Source of the DNA: an uncultured Prevotellaceae bacterium
Lineage (GTDB): Bacteria; Bacteroidota; Bacteroidia; Bacteroidales; Bacteroidaceae
Length of the DNA: 8,245 nt
NCBI GenBank assembly: GCA_946539475.1
Contig: CAMNHM010000122.1
Coordinates: 1-8,245, forward strand
Direction of reading: 5' to 3'
The position numbers and the translations under genes were made by a program. The notes under the pieces were generated by a model. It had not been told where the DNA came from, ran no database searches, and saw only the letters and a program-made list of their open reading frames with translations. Shown piece by piece: positions 1 through 5,230 of this stretch (positions are counted from its first letter, which is position 1; each line of letters opens with the position of its first letter).

Positions 1-83
1 TCAGAATCTTCGTTACGAAATTCTTCACCCACGATGTCCTGCACCGCATCCTTTTAAGCCACCCACCTGTCACTACAACATGA
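1..83 (+). CDS. Possible C-terminal end of an unidentified upstream gene
   Basis: The frame starting at base 3 reads 26 residues (R-I-F-V-T-K-F-F-T-H-D-V-L-H-R-I and on) to a TGA at 81-83. Its first part uses the C-ending codons favoured by neighbouring genes, so it may be the tail of a plus-strand protein. The strand is not certain. On the minus strand an ATG at 47-49 opens a frame starting M-R-C-R-T-S-W, and a second minus frame from a GTG start (M-Q-D-I-V-G-E-E-F) also has good codon use. A minus-strand promoter-like element lies at 105-112. No family can be recognised from so short a piece. Confidence 0.3.
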   Translation, partial: RIFVTKFFTHDVLHRILLSHPPVTTT

Positions 84-104
84 GCAGCGGACACAATGCG
101 GCTA

Positions 105-112
105 CAAAATTA
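105..112 (-). promoter_or_regulatory. Possible minus-strand -7 element (TAATTTTG)
   Basis: The minus strand reads TAATTTTG, a match to the Bacteroidota -7 consensus TAnnTTTG. No TTTG-like -33 element is seen about 20 bp upstream. If real, it would drive a gene leaving the window at its left edge. The match is short enough to occur by chance in an AT-rich spacer. Confidence 0.3.
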
Positions 113-185
113 CAAAAATTATTCGTAAATCGTCACCTTATTATAAAAAAGATGCAAAAAAGTGGGAAAAGTTTGGAATATTGTC

Positions 186-193
186 TAACTTTG
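186..193 (+). promoter_or_regulatory. Promoter -7 element (TAACTTTG) of the alkylation-repair-like operon
   Basis: TAACTTTG matches TAnnTTTG exactly and is followed by TAGCCGCAAA, the same downstream context as the tRNA promoters in this window. It lies 23 bp before the ATG at 217, giving a predicted 5' leader of about 17 nt. No convincing -33 TTTG is seen. Its position argues against the upstream TTG at 181 as a translation start, because that codon would lie before the transcription start. Confidence 0.7.
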
Positions 194-216
194 TAGCCGC
201 AAAACAGATTGAAGAT

Positions 217-891
217 ATGACAGCAGTTACAAGATCCATCCATTCATGCCCTGAGCTGATGGAGTGCATCCGGCAGGTGGGATTCCTGCCACTTCTGGAA
301 AGCGGGATACAGGGATATGCCGCAGAGAGCCTGATGGCCGAGGAGTGCCGGTTCACACAGTTCGACGATGGCTCCTGGGAGTGGCCCCTGTGGCAGTGGA
401 AAGGCTCTGTGGTGCGCGAGGGCGGCTGTGTCTATGGCAAGTTCTTTGCCGGTAAGGCAGGATTCGTCAGCCGTGAGTGGTGGCCCGACTTCGTTGGCTG
501 GCGACGCAGCCAGCATCCTGTGCCAGAAGAGGGCAGCATCGAGGACGTCATCCTGACCACCCTGCGCGAGCATGGCAGCATGATAACCCGTGAGCTTCGT
601 GCTGCCTGCGGCTTCATCGGTAAGAATATGCGCTCGAAGTTCGATGCTTACGTCAGCCGTCTGCAGATGGGCACCTACATCGTCACCGAGGATTTCGTCT
701 ATCCTGTAGATAAGCACGGACGGGAGTACGGTTTCGGCTGGTCGCTGCTTACCACGCCGGAGCGGCTGTTGGGCCGCGAGGCTTGTCGGTGCGAACGGCC
801 CCCCGAGGATTCTTATCAACGCATGGCGGACCATCTTTCGCAGCTGTTGCCGAATGCCACGGAGATGCAAGTCCGGAAGATACTGAAATGA
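217..891 (+). CDS. AlkZ-related / winged-helix-like hypothetical protein
   Basis: This is a 224-residue protein starting at ATG 217; an in-frame TTG at 181 lies ahead of the promoter and was rejected. The N-terminal half has a tryptophan-rich region (about residues 50-97, with W-E-W-P-L-W-Q-W-K-G at 54-63, Y-G-K-F-F at 73-77 and W-W-P-D-F at 88-92). Residues 107-165 look like a winged-helix fold. This resembles Bacteroidota proteins annotated, from memory, as AlkZ-related. Full AlkZ/YcaQ DNA glycosylases are considerably longer (about 400 residues), and I do not see their catalytic motif, so glycosylase activity is not established. It is first in a likely operon with a DUF4298 protein and AlkD, which fits a role in DNA damage handling. 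No signal peptide or membrane segment is visible, so it is probably cytoplasmic. The gene is real with good confidence; its function is uncertain. Confidence 0.7.
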   Translation: MTAVTRSIHSCPELMECIRQVGFLPLLESGIQGYAAESLMAEECRFTQFDDGSWEWPLWQWKGSVVREGGCVYGKFFAGKAGFVSREWWPDFVGWRRSQHPVPEEGSIEDVILTTLREHGSMITRELRAACGFIGKNMRSKFDAYVSRLQMGTYIVTEDFVYPVDKHGREYGFGWSLLTTPERLLGREACRCERPPEDSYQRMADHLSQLLPNATEMQVRKILK

Positions 892-961
892 CAGTCGTTA
901 ATGGACCTGCCAGCTATCTGCTGAATGGCAATGCGTGACGATTGACCAAATGAAACACGAT

Positions 962-1255
962 ATGACACAGACAGAACGTATAAGAGAAATGGAGCTGCGG
1001 ATGGACAAGGCATCGGCAGCAGTGATGCAATTGTCGGCTGCCCTTGACGGATACATCGCAGTACAAGAGGCTATCCGGGAGTTAAGTGCCTACTACGGCA
1101 GCCAGGAGTGGAAACAAGACCTGGTCGACGACGAGGCTGGGCGGTTGCCGCAGGGCATGAAGCGCGGCGTACTGTCGGAAGACGGTATCTGGAACCTGCT
1201 GGAAGACAACAAGGAGCTGCAGGCTCGGATCAAGGCGATGGCCGCAGACGTATGA
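962..1255 (+). CDS. DUF4298 domain-containing protein
   Basis: This small acidic, mostly helical protein has 97 residues from ATG 962. An in-frame ATG at 950 and GTG at 935 are alternatives. I prefer 962 because family members, as I recall them, begin M-x-x-x-E-R-I-x-x-M-E. Recognisable family features are the N-terminal coiled-coil-like helix (1-45), the central Y-Y-G-S-x-E-W (44-50) and the conserved D-E-A-G-R-L-P (57-63) and R-G-V-L-S-E-D-G-I-W-N-L-L (68-80) blocks. The DUF4298 function is unknown to me. Its TGA overlaps the next gene's ATG as ATGA, which indicates translational coupling to alkD. The 70-bp gap from the previous gene has no visible promoter or terminator, so the three genes are probably co-transcribed. 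Confidence 0.8.
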   Translation: MTQTERIREMELRMDKASAAVMQLSAALDGYIAVQEAIRELSAYYGSQEWKQDLVDDEAGRLPQGMKRGVLSEDGIWNLLEDNKELQARIKAMAADV

Positions 1256-2112
1256 CGGCAAAGGAGATTATCGACTATATGGAGACGCTGCGCGGGGACG
1301 ACGAGCAGCGCAGGGTGCTGATGCGGTTCTTCAAGACGGGCCCGGGAGAGTATGGCGAAGGCGACGAGTTCCTGGGGCTGAAGGTACCGCAGACGCGGAA
1401 CGTGGTACGTGCCGTTGTCAAGGACTTCGCATTGGAGGAAGTGCCGGAGTTGCTGCTATCGAAGTGGCATGAGGTGAGGCTCTGCGGCTTGTTGATCCTG
1501 GTTGCAAATTTTGAGCGACTGGCAACGAAACGGCTGACGAACGACGAGGCCGCCATCCGTGGACGCGACGAGATTCTGACGATGTACCTACAATATGCAG
1601 AGCGGGCAAACAACTGGGATCTCGTGGACCTTTCGGCACCGAAGATCCTGGGACATTGGCTGCTGCTGCCGACATCCTTGGACGGCGTTTCCCGCCCTCA
1701 GGAGAGAAGGGACCTTGGAGAGAACTCTACTCTTGCAGACTCCTCGGACAGGGAATATAAGCAGCAGGTGCTGGATGAACTTGCAAGCAGCGACAACCTG
1801 TGGCGACAGCGCATGAGCATCGTCTGTACGTGGAAGACATCTTGGGCAGGGAATCCGTCGTGGTGCCTGCGCTATGCTGAGATGCACCTGCATCACCCGC
1901 ACGACCTGATGCACAAGGCTGTGGGCTGGATGCTGCGCGAGATGGGCAAGCGCTGCGGCATGGACCTGCTGCGCGACTTCCTGCAGCAGCATGTCCACGA
2001 GATGCCCCGCACCACGTTGCGCTATGCCATCGAGAAGATGTCGGACGATGAGCGGCAGGCGTGGATGAGGTGCAGCGTGCCGTCAAGGAGTACGTCCTCA
2101 ACCATCCGCTGA
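1252..2112 (+). CDS. alkD: AlkD-type DNA alkylation repair protein (HEAT-like glycosylase)
   Basis: The protein has 286 residues and starts at ATG 1252, overlapping the DUF4298 stop. The frame is open back to 1108, but that stretch is out-of-frame DUF4298 sequence. AlkD enzymes remove N3- and N7-alkylated purines with a HEAT-like helical repeat fold. Family signatures are K-V-P-Q-T-R (44-49), N-N-W-D-L-V-D-L-S-A-P-K-I-L-G (120-134), S-D-N-L-W-R-Q-R (180-187) and H-H-P-H-D-L-M-H-K-A-V-G-W-M-L-R-E (214-230). W122, D126 and W226 line up with the catalytic-site W, D and W known in Bacillus AlkD. Two things are odd. Residues of roughly 143-168 look like an insertion, absent from the usual W-L-L to S-D-N-L-W spacing. 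The last ~14 residues after R-Q-A-W-M look unrelated to the family, with better-looking sequence in another frame. The active-site set is intact, so the protein may still work. Confidence 0.88.
   Translation: MTAKEIIDYMETLRGDDEQRRVLMRFFKTGPGEYGEGDEFLGLKVPQTRNVVRAVVKDFALEEVPELLLSKWHEVRLCGLLILVANFERLATKRLTNDEAAIRGRDEILTMYLQYAERANNWDLVDLSAPKILGHWLLLPTSLDGVSRPQERRDLGENSTLADSSDREYKQQVLDELASSDNLWRQRMSIVCTWKTSWAGNPSWCLRYAEMHLHHPHDLMHKAVGWMLREMGKRCGMDLLRDFLQQHVHEMPRTTLRYAIEKMSDDERQAWMRCSVPSRSTSSTIR
1678..1755 (+). other. Apparent in-frame insertion within alkD (~26 codons)
   Basis: Between W-H/L-L-L-P-T-S and Y-K-Q-Q-V-L-D-E-L of AlkD lies a polar segment containing S-R-P-Q-E-R-R-D-L-G-E-N-S. AlkD relatives normally pass almost directly from the catalytic NNWDLVDLSAP helix to the S-D-N-L-W helix, and the distance between catalytic W122 and W226 is about 26 residues longer than in Bacillus AlkD. 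The DNA has a C-rich then purine-rich half (TCCCGCCCTCAGGAGAG, then AAGGGACC) with partial inverted symmetry. Its peptide recalls small dispersed repeats seen inside Bacteroidales genes. Boundaries are approximate, and its identity as a repeat is inference. Confidence 0.45.
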
Positions 2113-2118
2113 ACTTAC

Positions 2119-2697
2119 TCATCGACCGCCGTAGAAGGCGGGAGGCTGATGGCTGTTGGCGAAGGGTGAGCGGACGTCGGCAAAGGGTGAGCGCACGTCG
2201 GGATAGCTCACGTGCCAGACGCTCACTCCGACTGAAAAGGCCGGACTGAAGTGATAGCGCACCTCGGCGCCAATCTTGTCGGCGAGGTCGGCCATCATCC
2301 AGTAGGACATTATTGGCATGTCGGGGCGAGAGATATTCTTTTGGGCGTAGAGCGTTGCCTCCCAGTGGTCGTCGAACCGATAGTTGAGCATCGCAGCCAA
2401 GCCGGCGTCGCTGAACGAGCGGCCCCGCCAGCTGTTGTAGCGGGCATATCCGCCGACGGCATAGGTGAGGCGTGACATAATGGAGTCGGCATAGGCGATG
2501 GAGATACTGTTAGAGAAGCCTGAGCCGGCATCCGGACTGACGATGACGGATGCCGACAGCGTGGTGTTGAGACCAGGGTGCAGGAACCAGCTGTCAATCG
2601 GGTATAGCCATGCCTGGGCATGCAGCGTGCAGGCGCAGGCCAGGCCGCCGATGACGGTCAGAAGTTTCTTCCTTGCATTTAGAATTGCTCTCATCAT
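2119..2697 (-). CDS. Small predicted outer-membrane beta-barrel protein, unknown function
   Basis: This 192-residue protein has a signal peptide (K10-K11, hydrophobic 12-26, likely cleavage after H-A near 27). Alternating amphipathic stretches follow, such as T-L-S-A-S-V-I-V (46-53), L-T-Y-A-V-G-G-Y-A (77-85), A-M-L-N-Y-R-F (102-108), W-E-A-T-L-Y-A (112-118), G-A-E-V-R-Y-H-F (143-150) and V-G-V-S-V-W (156-161), spaced as in a small porin-like barrel. It resembles uncharacterised Prevotella/Bacteroides envelope proteins; I cannot assign a function. An unusually good Shine-Dalgarno (AGGAGG) precedes two adjacent ATGs at 2697 and 2694; the first is taken. It follows pepC by 30 bp, so the two are probably co-transcribed. 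Oddly, the C-terminus carries D-V-R-S-P-F-A twice and ends in Y-G-G-R rather than the usual terminal aromatic residue. The real barrel probably ends near W161-F172. Confidence 0.72.
   Translation of the reverse strand: MMRAILNARKKLLTVIGGLACACTLHAQAWLYPIDSWFLHPGLNTTLSASVIVSPDAGSGFSNSISIAYADSIMSRLTYAVGGYARYNSWRGRSFSDAGLAAMLNYRFDDHWEATLYAQKNISRPDMPIMSYWMMADLADKIGAEVRYHFSPAFSVGVSVWHVSYPDVRSPFADVRSPFANSHQPPAFYGGR
2158..2199. repeat. 21-bp tandem duplication in the barrel gene tail
   Basis: Two adjacent 21-bp units, 2158-2178 and 2179-2199, differ at two positions only (G/A at the fourth base and G/C at the sixteenth). Both keep the reading frame and encode the same heptapeptide D-V-R-S-P-F-A (residues 167-173 and 174-180) of the minus-strand protein. 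Confidence 0.85.
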
Positions 2698-2727
2698 CTC
2701 CTTCCTCCTGTCAGAAAAACACTACTA

Positions 2728-4125
2728 CTACTCATCGACCATGAAGAGCGGGTCCTCGGGCATGACCATCACGGGAGGCGTCTGGTAGGCTTGCATCAGC
2801 TTCTCAGGGACGTACTCGTTGGGAACCACCAGACGGAACATATACTCGCGGAACCAGCGGTCGCTCATGATCAGGCAGCCCTTCTGCTGTCCCCAGTCGG
2901 CTCCCCAGGAGTTCTCCACTTTCCATTTCGTAGCCTTCCCCTTCTTGTCGAGATCGACGGCGCAGAGTGTCATCGCGTGGGTGGAGCCGCTGTCGAAGGT
3001 CGAGATGCGCTCAGCCTTCGTCATGGGGAACGTTGTACCGAAAAGCGAACCGTAGTCGAAGTTTTCCGTGTCGGCATAGCCACGCTTGCGGTCGAGCATC
3101 TTGCCAACGTCGTAGGAGCTGTATAGCTTGTGTCCGGCGCGGAGGGTGTTGATGGCCAGCTGCTCGATGTCGTCCATCGGCAGGTTGAGATATTTCCAGT
3201 TATGGCCGTCGTAGGTGTGGCGGTCGTACTCCACTTCGTAGGTCTTGTAGTAGTCGCGGCGGGGGTCGTTCATCACCATGATAAACGTCCCGTTGATCTT
3301 CTTACCGCCCATCACTTCCTGATAGAAGGTCATCGGCGTGTACTCCTTCGGCTCGCCGACGGCCACTCCCTTGGTGTTCTTGAAGGCATAGGTGAACTTC
3401 TCGGGCGGATTGCCGATGGTGTACTGCAGCATGTGGTAAATCTGGCATAGCATGCGTGTCTTGGCCTTCTCGATGGCAGCGGCTTTCTTACCCTTCTGTA
3501 CCATCTCGCGCAGCTGCAGGCCGTATTCGCGCAGTTTTGATGAGATGAGCTGGCGCGCCTTGGCGGTGTTGTCGGTCGAGAACGACTCGGGCATCACCTC
3601 GCTAGGCACCAGTCCGTACTTGTCGGCCAGGTCGGCAACGCCACAGAACGTCCCTCCGTCGCCAATGGGCGAGTGGAAGAAGAACTGCACGCGCGTGTCG
3701 TCGATGGGCTTCGAGCCCGTGTCGACCACTCCCTGCAGCATCAGGTTGGCCTTCTCGAGCTGATCCCAGAAGAAGAGGTAGGCCTGCGAGAAACTGACGG
3801 TCAGCGAGTCGGTGCGGAGGTTGAAGTCGCCACGCAGCACATTCATGCCGCTGAACATCCAGCAGCGTCCGCTCGATGCCTGGTCGGTGATCGACTGTCG
3901 GCGTGTCTCAATGCTGAAGTGTGTGTCGATGGCAGCGTCGTTGGCATGGTTCTTGGCCAGGTTGTCGATAGCGTTGGCAGCGATGGCGTTCACCAGTGCG
4001 CGGTCGCTGGCGGTGAGCTGCTGTTCTTTCTGGATCTCACGTAGCATCTTCTCGCTGATGCCTCCATTTTGAGCCGATGCCGTCATAGCCAGGCTCAGGC
4101 TTAGTATCAAAAAGCTCTTCCTCAT
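2728..4125 (-). CDS. pepC: Secreted C1-family aminopeptidase C (bleomycin hydrolase-like)
   Basis: The 465-residue protein belongs to peptidase family C1B (aminopeptidase C / bleomycin hydrolase), cysteine aminopeptidases that usually assemble as hexameric barrels. The papain-type catalytic set is visible: Q82 in D-Q-A-S-S-G-R-C-W, nucleophile C88, H383 in S-T-H-A-M-T, and N405 in E-N-S-W-G. Conserved Q-A-Y-L-F-F-W-D (114-121) and G-D-G-G-T-F (155-160) blocks are also present. Unlike cytosolic PepC of Firmicutes, it has an N-terminal signal peptide (R2-K3, hydrophobic core, cleavage likely after T-A-S-A at 18), so it should act in the periplasm or outside the cell, trimming peptides. Length is normal for the family with a leader. 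A TAnnTTTG promoter lies just upstream, and the barrel protein gene follows 30 bp downstream. The C-terminal arm (E-D-P-L-F-M-V-D-E) is present; in this family it can enter the active site and limit cleavage to aminopeptidase activity. Confidence 0.92.
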   Translation of the reverse strand: MRKSFLILSLSLAMTASAQNGGISEKMLREIQKEQQLTASDRALVNAIAANAIDNLAKNHANDAAIDTHFSIETRRQSITDQASSGRCWMFSGMNVLRGDFNLRTDSLTVSFSQAYLFFWDQLEKANLMLQGVVDTGSKPIDDTRVQFFFHSPIGDGGTFCGVADLADKYGLVPSEVMPESFSTDNTAKARQLISSKLREYGLQLREMVQKGKKAAAIEKAKTRMLCQIYHMLQYTIGNPPEKFTYAFKNTKGVAVGEPKEYTPMTFYQEVMGGKKINGTFIMVMNDPRRDYYKTYEVEYDRHTYDGHNWKYLNLPMDDIEQLAINTLRAGHKLYSSYDVGKMLDRKRGYADTENFDYGSLFGTTFPMTKAERISTFDSGSTHAMTLCAVDLDKKGKATKWKVENSWGADWGQQKGCLIMSDRWFREYMFRLVVPNEYVPEKLMQAYQTPPVMVMPEDPLFMVDE

Positions 4126-4150
4126 AGTCGTTTTCAGTTTTTATTTTGTG

Positions 4151-4158
4151 CAAAGGTA
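4151..4158 (-). promoter_or_regulatory. pepC promoter -7 element (TACCTTTG)
   Basis: On the minus strand TACCTTTG matches TAnnTTTG and is followed by CA, as in other promoters here. It lies 25 bp before the pepC ATG, giving a predicted leader of about 20 nt. No clear -33 TTTG is visible at the usual spacing. Confidence 0.65.
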
Positions 4159-4260
4159 CGAAATAATATGGAAACTGCCGCGATTATTTTGGAAGATTAA
4201 CGTATTTTCTGACGACTGCTATCCGTCAGCCTGTGCAAGAAACGGTACTGTTGTTGGTGT

Positions 4261-4300
4261 AGAAAAATCGGAACCGCCTAAAACTTAGGCGATTCCGATT
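4261..4300 (-). terminator. Intrinsic terminator of tRNA-Cys
   Basis: Bases 4266-4281 pair with 4285-4300 in a 16-bp stem (one G-U in the minus-strand RNA) with a 3-nt loop. On the minus strand this is followed by five T residues (4263-4267 on plus, the last two shared with the stem foot). It begins about 10 nt after the tRNA 3' end. There is no T tract on the plus side, so it is directed towards the minus strand. It insulates the downstream pepC promoter from tRNA transcription. Confidence 0.88.
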
Positions 4301-4309
4301 GCTGTTGAG

Positions 4310-4381
4310 AGGTGCCTAGCAGATTCGAACTGCTGTAGACGGTTTTGCAGACCGTTGACTAAGCCACTCATCCAAGGCACC
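4310..4381 (-). tRNA. tRNA-Cys (anticodon GCA)
   Basis: The minus strand folds as a cloverleaf. The 7-bp acceptor stem is GGTGCCT/AGGCACC with discriminator T (U73, as expected for tRNA-Cys). A short D arm follows, then an ACGGT/ACCGT anticodon stem around loop CTGCAAA, and an AGCAG/CTGCT T stem around TTCGAAT. The anticodon GCA is complementary to plus-strand 4346-4348. The 3' CCA is not encoded. Confidence 0.95.
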
Positions 4382-4399
4382 AGTTCTTGTTTGCGGCTG

Positions 4400-4431
4400 C
4401 AAAGTTATGAATTTTTTTTCGTTCTGCCAAA
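4400..4431 (-). promoter_or_regulatory. tRNA-Cys promoter (-33 TTTG, -7 TAACTTTG)
   Basis: On the minus strand a TTTG (4428-4431) is separated by exactly 20 bp from TAACTTTG (4400-4407). This is the canonical Bacteroidota housekeeping promoter layout and the best full match in the window. The -33 box lies 4 bp past the stop codon of the FeoB-associated peptide gene. Confidence 0.85.
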
Positions 4432-4435
4432 TTTT

Positions 4436-4648
4436 TCAGCCTGTTTTTTCTTTCGCATGCTTGTTTTCTCCTTTTTCGGCCGAAAGATTTTTCTTTTCGC
4501 ACGTCTGTCGTCGGCGGATGGCATCGTTCAGCTGACAGCCGTCGCACCCCACACAAGGGTCGTAGGGCCTCTTCAGGGCCCTTCGTATTTGTCGGCCGGC
4601 ATAGAAGAGGGCTGCTGCGATGATGATGGCGACGACGACGTGCTGCAT
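4436..4648 (-). CDS. FeoB-associated Cys-rich membrane protein
   Basis: This is a 70-residue peptide with one N-terminal membrane helix (about residues 3-17), a basic stretch R-Q-I-R-R-A-L-K-R (19-27) and the motif D-P-C-V-G-C-D-G-C (30-38), a C-x2-C-x2-C cluster; a further Cys is at 50. This is the pattern of the FeoB-associated Cys-rich family, small inner-membrane peptides often encoded next to ferrous iron transporters and thought to bind metal or iron-sulfur. The C-terminal 20 residues are a Lys/Glu-rich low-complexity tail. No feoA or feoB is in this window; instead it sits 17 bp after the NUDIX stop codon on the same strand and probably shares its mRNA. The start has only a weak ribosome-binding site, normal for Bacteroidota. 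Confidence 0.78.
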   Translation of the reverse strand: MQHVVVAIIIAAALFYAGRQIRRALKRPYDPCVGCDGCQLNDAIRRRQTCEKKNLSAEKGENKHAKEKTG

Positions 4649-4665
4649 AGTGTGGAAGAGGATTC

Positions 4666-5172
4666 CTACTCGTTGCCGAAGAAGCGTTGGTACTCCTGCT
4701 CGAAATTGGGTGTGAGAATGCCCTTGCCCATTGCCTCGCTGAGTTCCTGGCGTGTCCAGAACCGTCCGCCGTCGAGCTCCTCCTGGCTGGGATGCAGAGG
4801 ACCGTCGTAGATGCAGCTGTTGACGTAAACCAACTCGCGCTCGCGTATGCTGTCGAAGACGTAGCGCCCTAGCAGCGTAGGTTCAAAGTCGCTTATGCCC
4901 AGCTCTTCGCCGACTTCCCGTCGCAGTGCCTGCTCAGGATTCTCCCCGTAGGCCATGTGGCCTCCGCAGGCCGTGTCCCATCGTCCGGGCTGGATGTTCT
5001 TCCACGATGGTCGCCGCTGCAGGTAGAGGTCGCCTTGGGAGTTGAAGACGTGGAGGTGTACCACGGGGTGTAGTACGCGCGATCCGCTGTGGGCCTCACC
5101 TCGTGTGATGCATCCCAGGGTCTGTCCCTCCTCGTCGACGATGGGGAAAAGTTCTTCGTAATTATCAGTCAT
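4666..5172 (-). CDS. NUDIX hydrolase (YfcD/IDI-like)
   Basis: The protein has 168 residues. The full NUDIX box G-x5-E-x7-R-E-V-x-E-E-x-G-I spans residues 71-93 (G71, E77, R85, E86, E89, E90, G92), with all metal-binding glutamates present. The upstream stretch H-P-V-V-H-L-H-V-F (35-43), L-Q-R-R (51-54) and P-G-R-W-D-T-A-C-G-G-H (62-72) is characteristic of the YfcD / isopentenyl-diphosphate isomerase-like branch. NUDIX enzymes of this branch usually cleave a nucleoside- or isoprenoid-linked diphosphate; the substrate cannot be read from the sequence. No signal peptide is seen, so it is cytoplasmic. It follows the lipid kinase by 58 bp, with no TAnnTTTG in the gap, and precedes the FeoB-associated peptide by 17 bp, consistent with one transcript from the lipid kinase promoter. 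Confidence 0.88.
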   Translation of the reverse strand: MTDNYEELFPIVDEEGQTLGCITRGEAHSGSRVLHPVVHLHVFNSQGDLYLQRRPSWKNIQPGRWDTACGGHMAYGENPEQALRREVGEELGISDFEPTLLGRYVFDSIRERELVYVNSCIYDGPLHPSQEELDGGRFWTRQELSEAMGKGILTPNFEQEYQRFFGNE

Positions 5173-5230
5173 GCCTTTTACTCATTTATCAAATATGTAC
5201 GCGAACATTACTATTAAGCGTGTGCGAGGC

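Noticed and set aside
181..216. TTG start extending the AlkZ-related protein by 12 residues
   Set aside because: The TTG lies upstream of the -7 element at 186-193, so it would not be transcribed.
244..870. Long open frame on the minus strand (208 codons) opposite the AlkZ-related gene
   Set aside because: It lies wholly antisense to a better gene, has no promoter, and its translation lacks recognisable motifs; it is a by-product of biased codon use.
1108..1251. Upstream extension of alkD by 48 codons
   Set aside because: The extension is an out-of-frame reading of the DUF4298 gene; family alignment and the ATGA overlap support ATG 1252.
1588..1998. 136-codon minus-strand frame opposite alkD
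   Set aside because: It is antisense to the well-supported AlkD motifs and shows no family features.
4310..4648. tRNA-Cys next to a Cys-rich peptide as a functional pair
   Set aside because: The tRNA has its own complete promoter and terminator, and a 4-5 Cys peptide does not need a dedicated tRNA; adjacency is probably chance.
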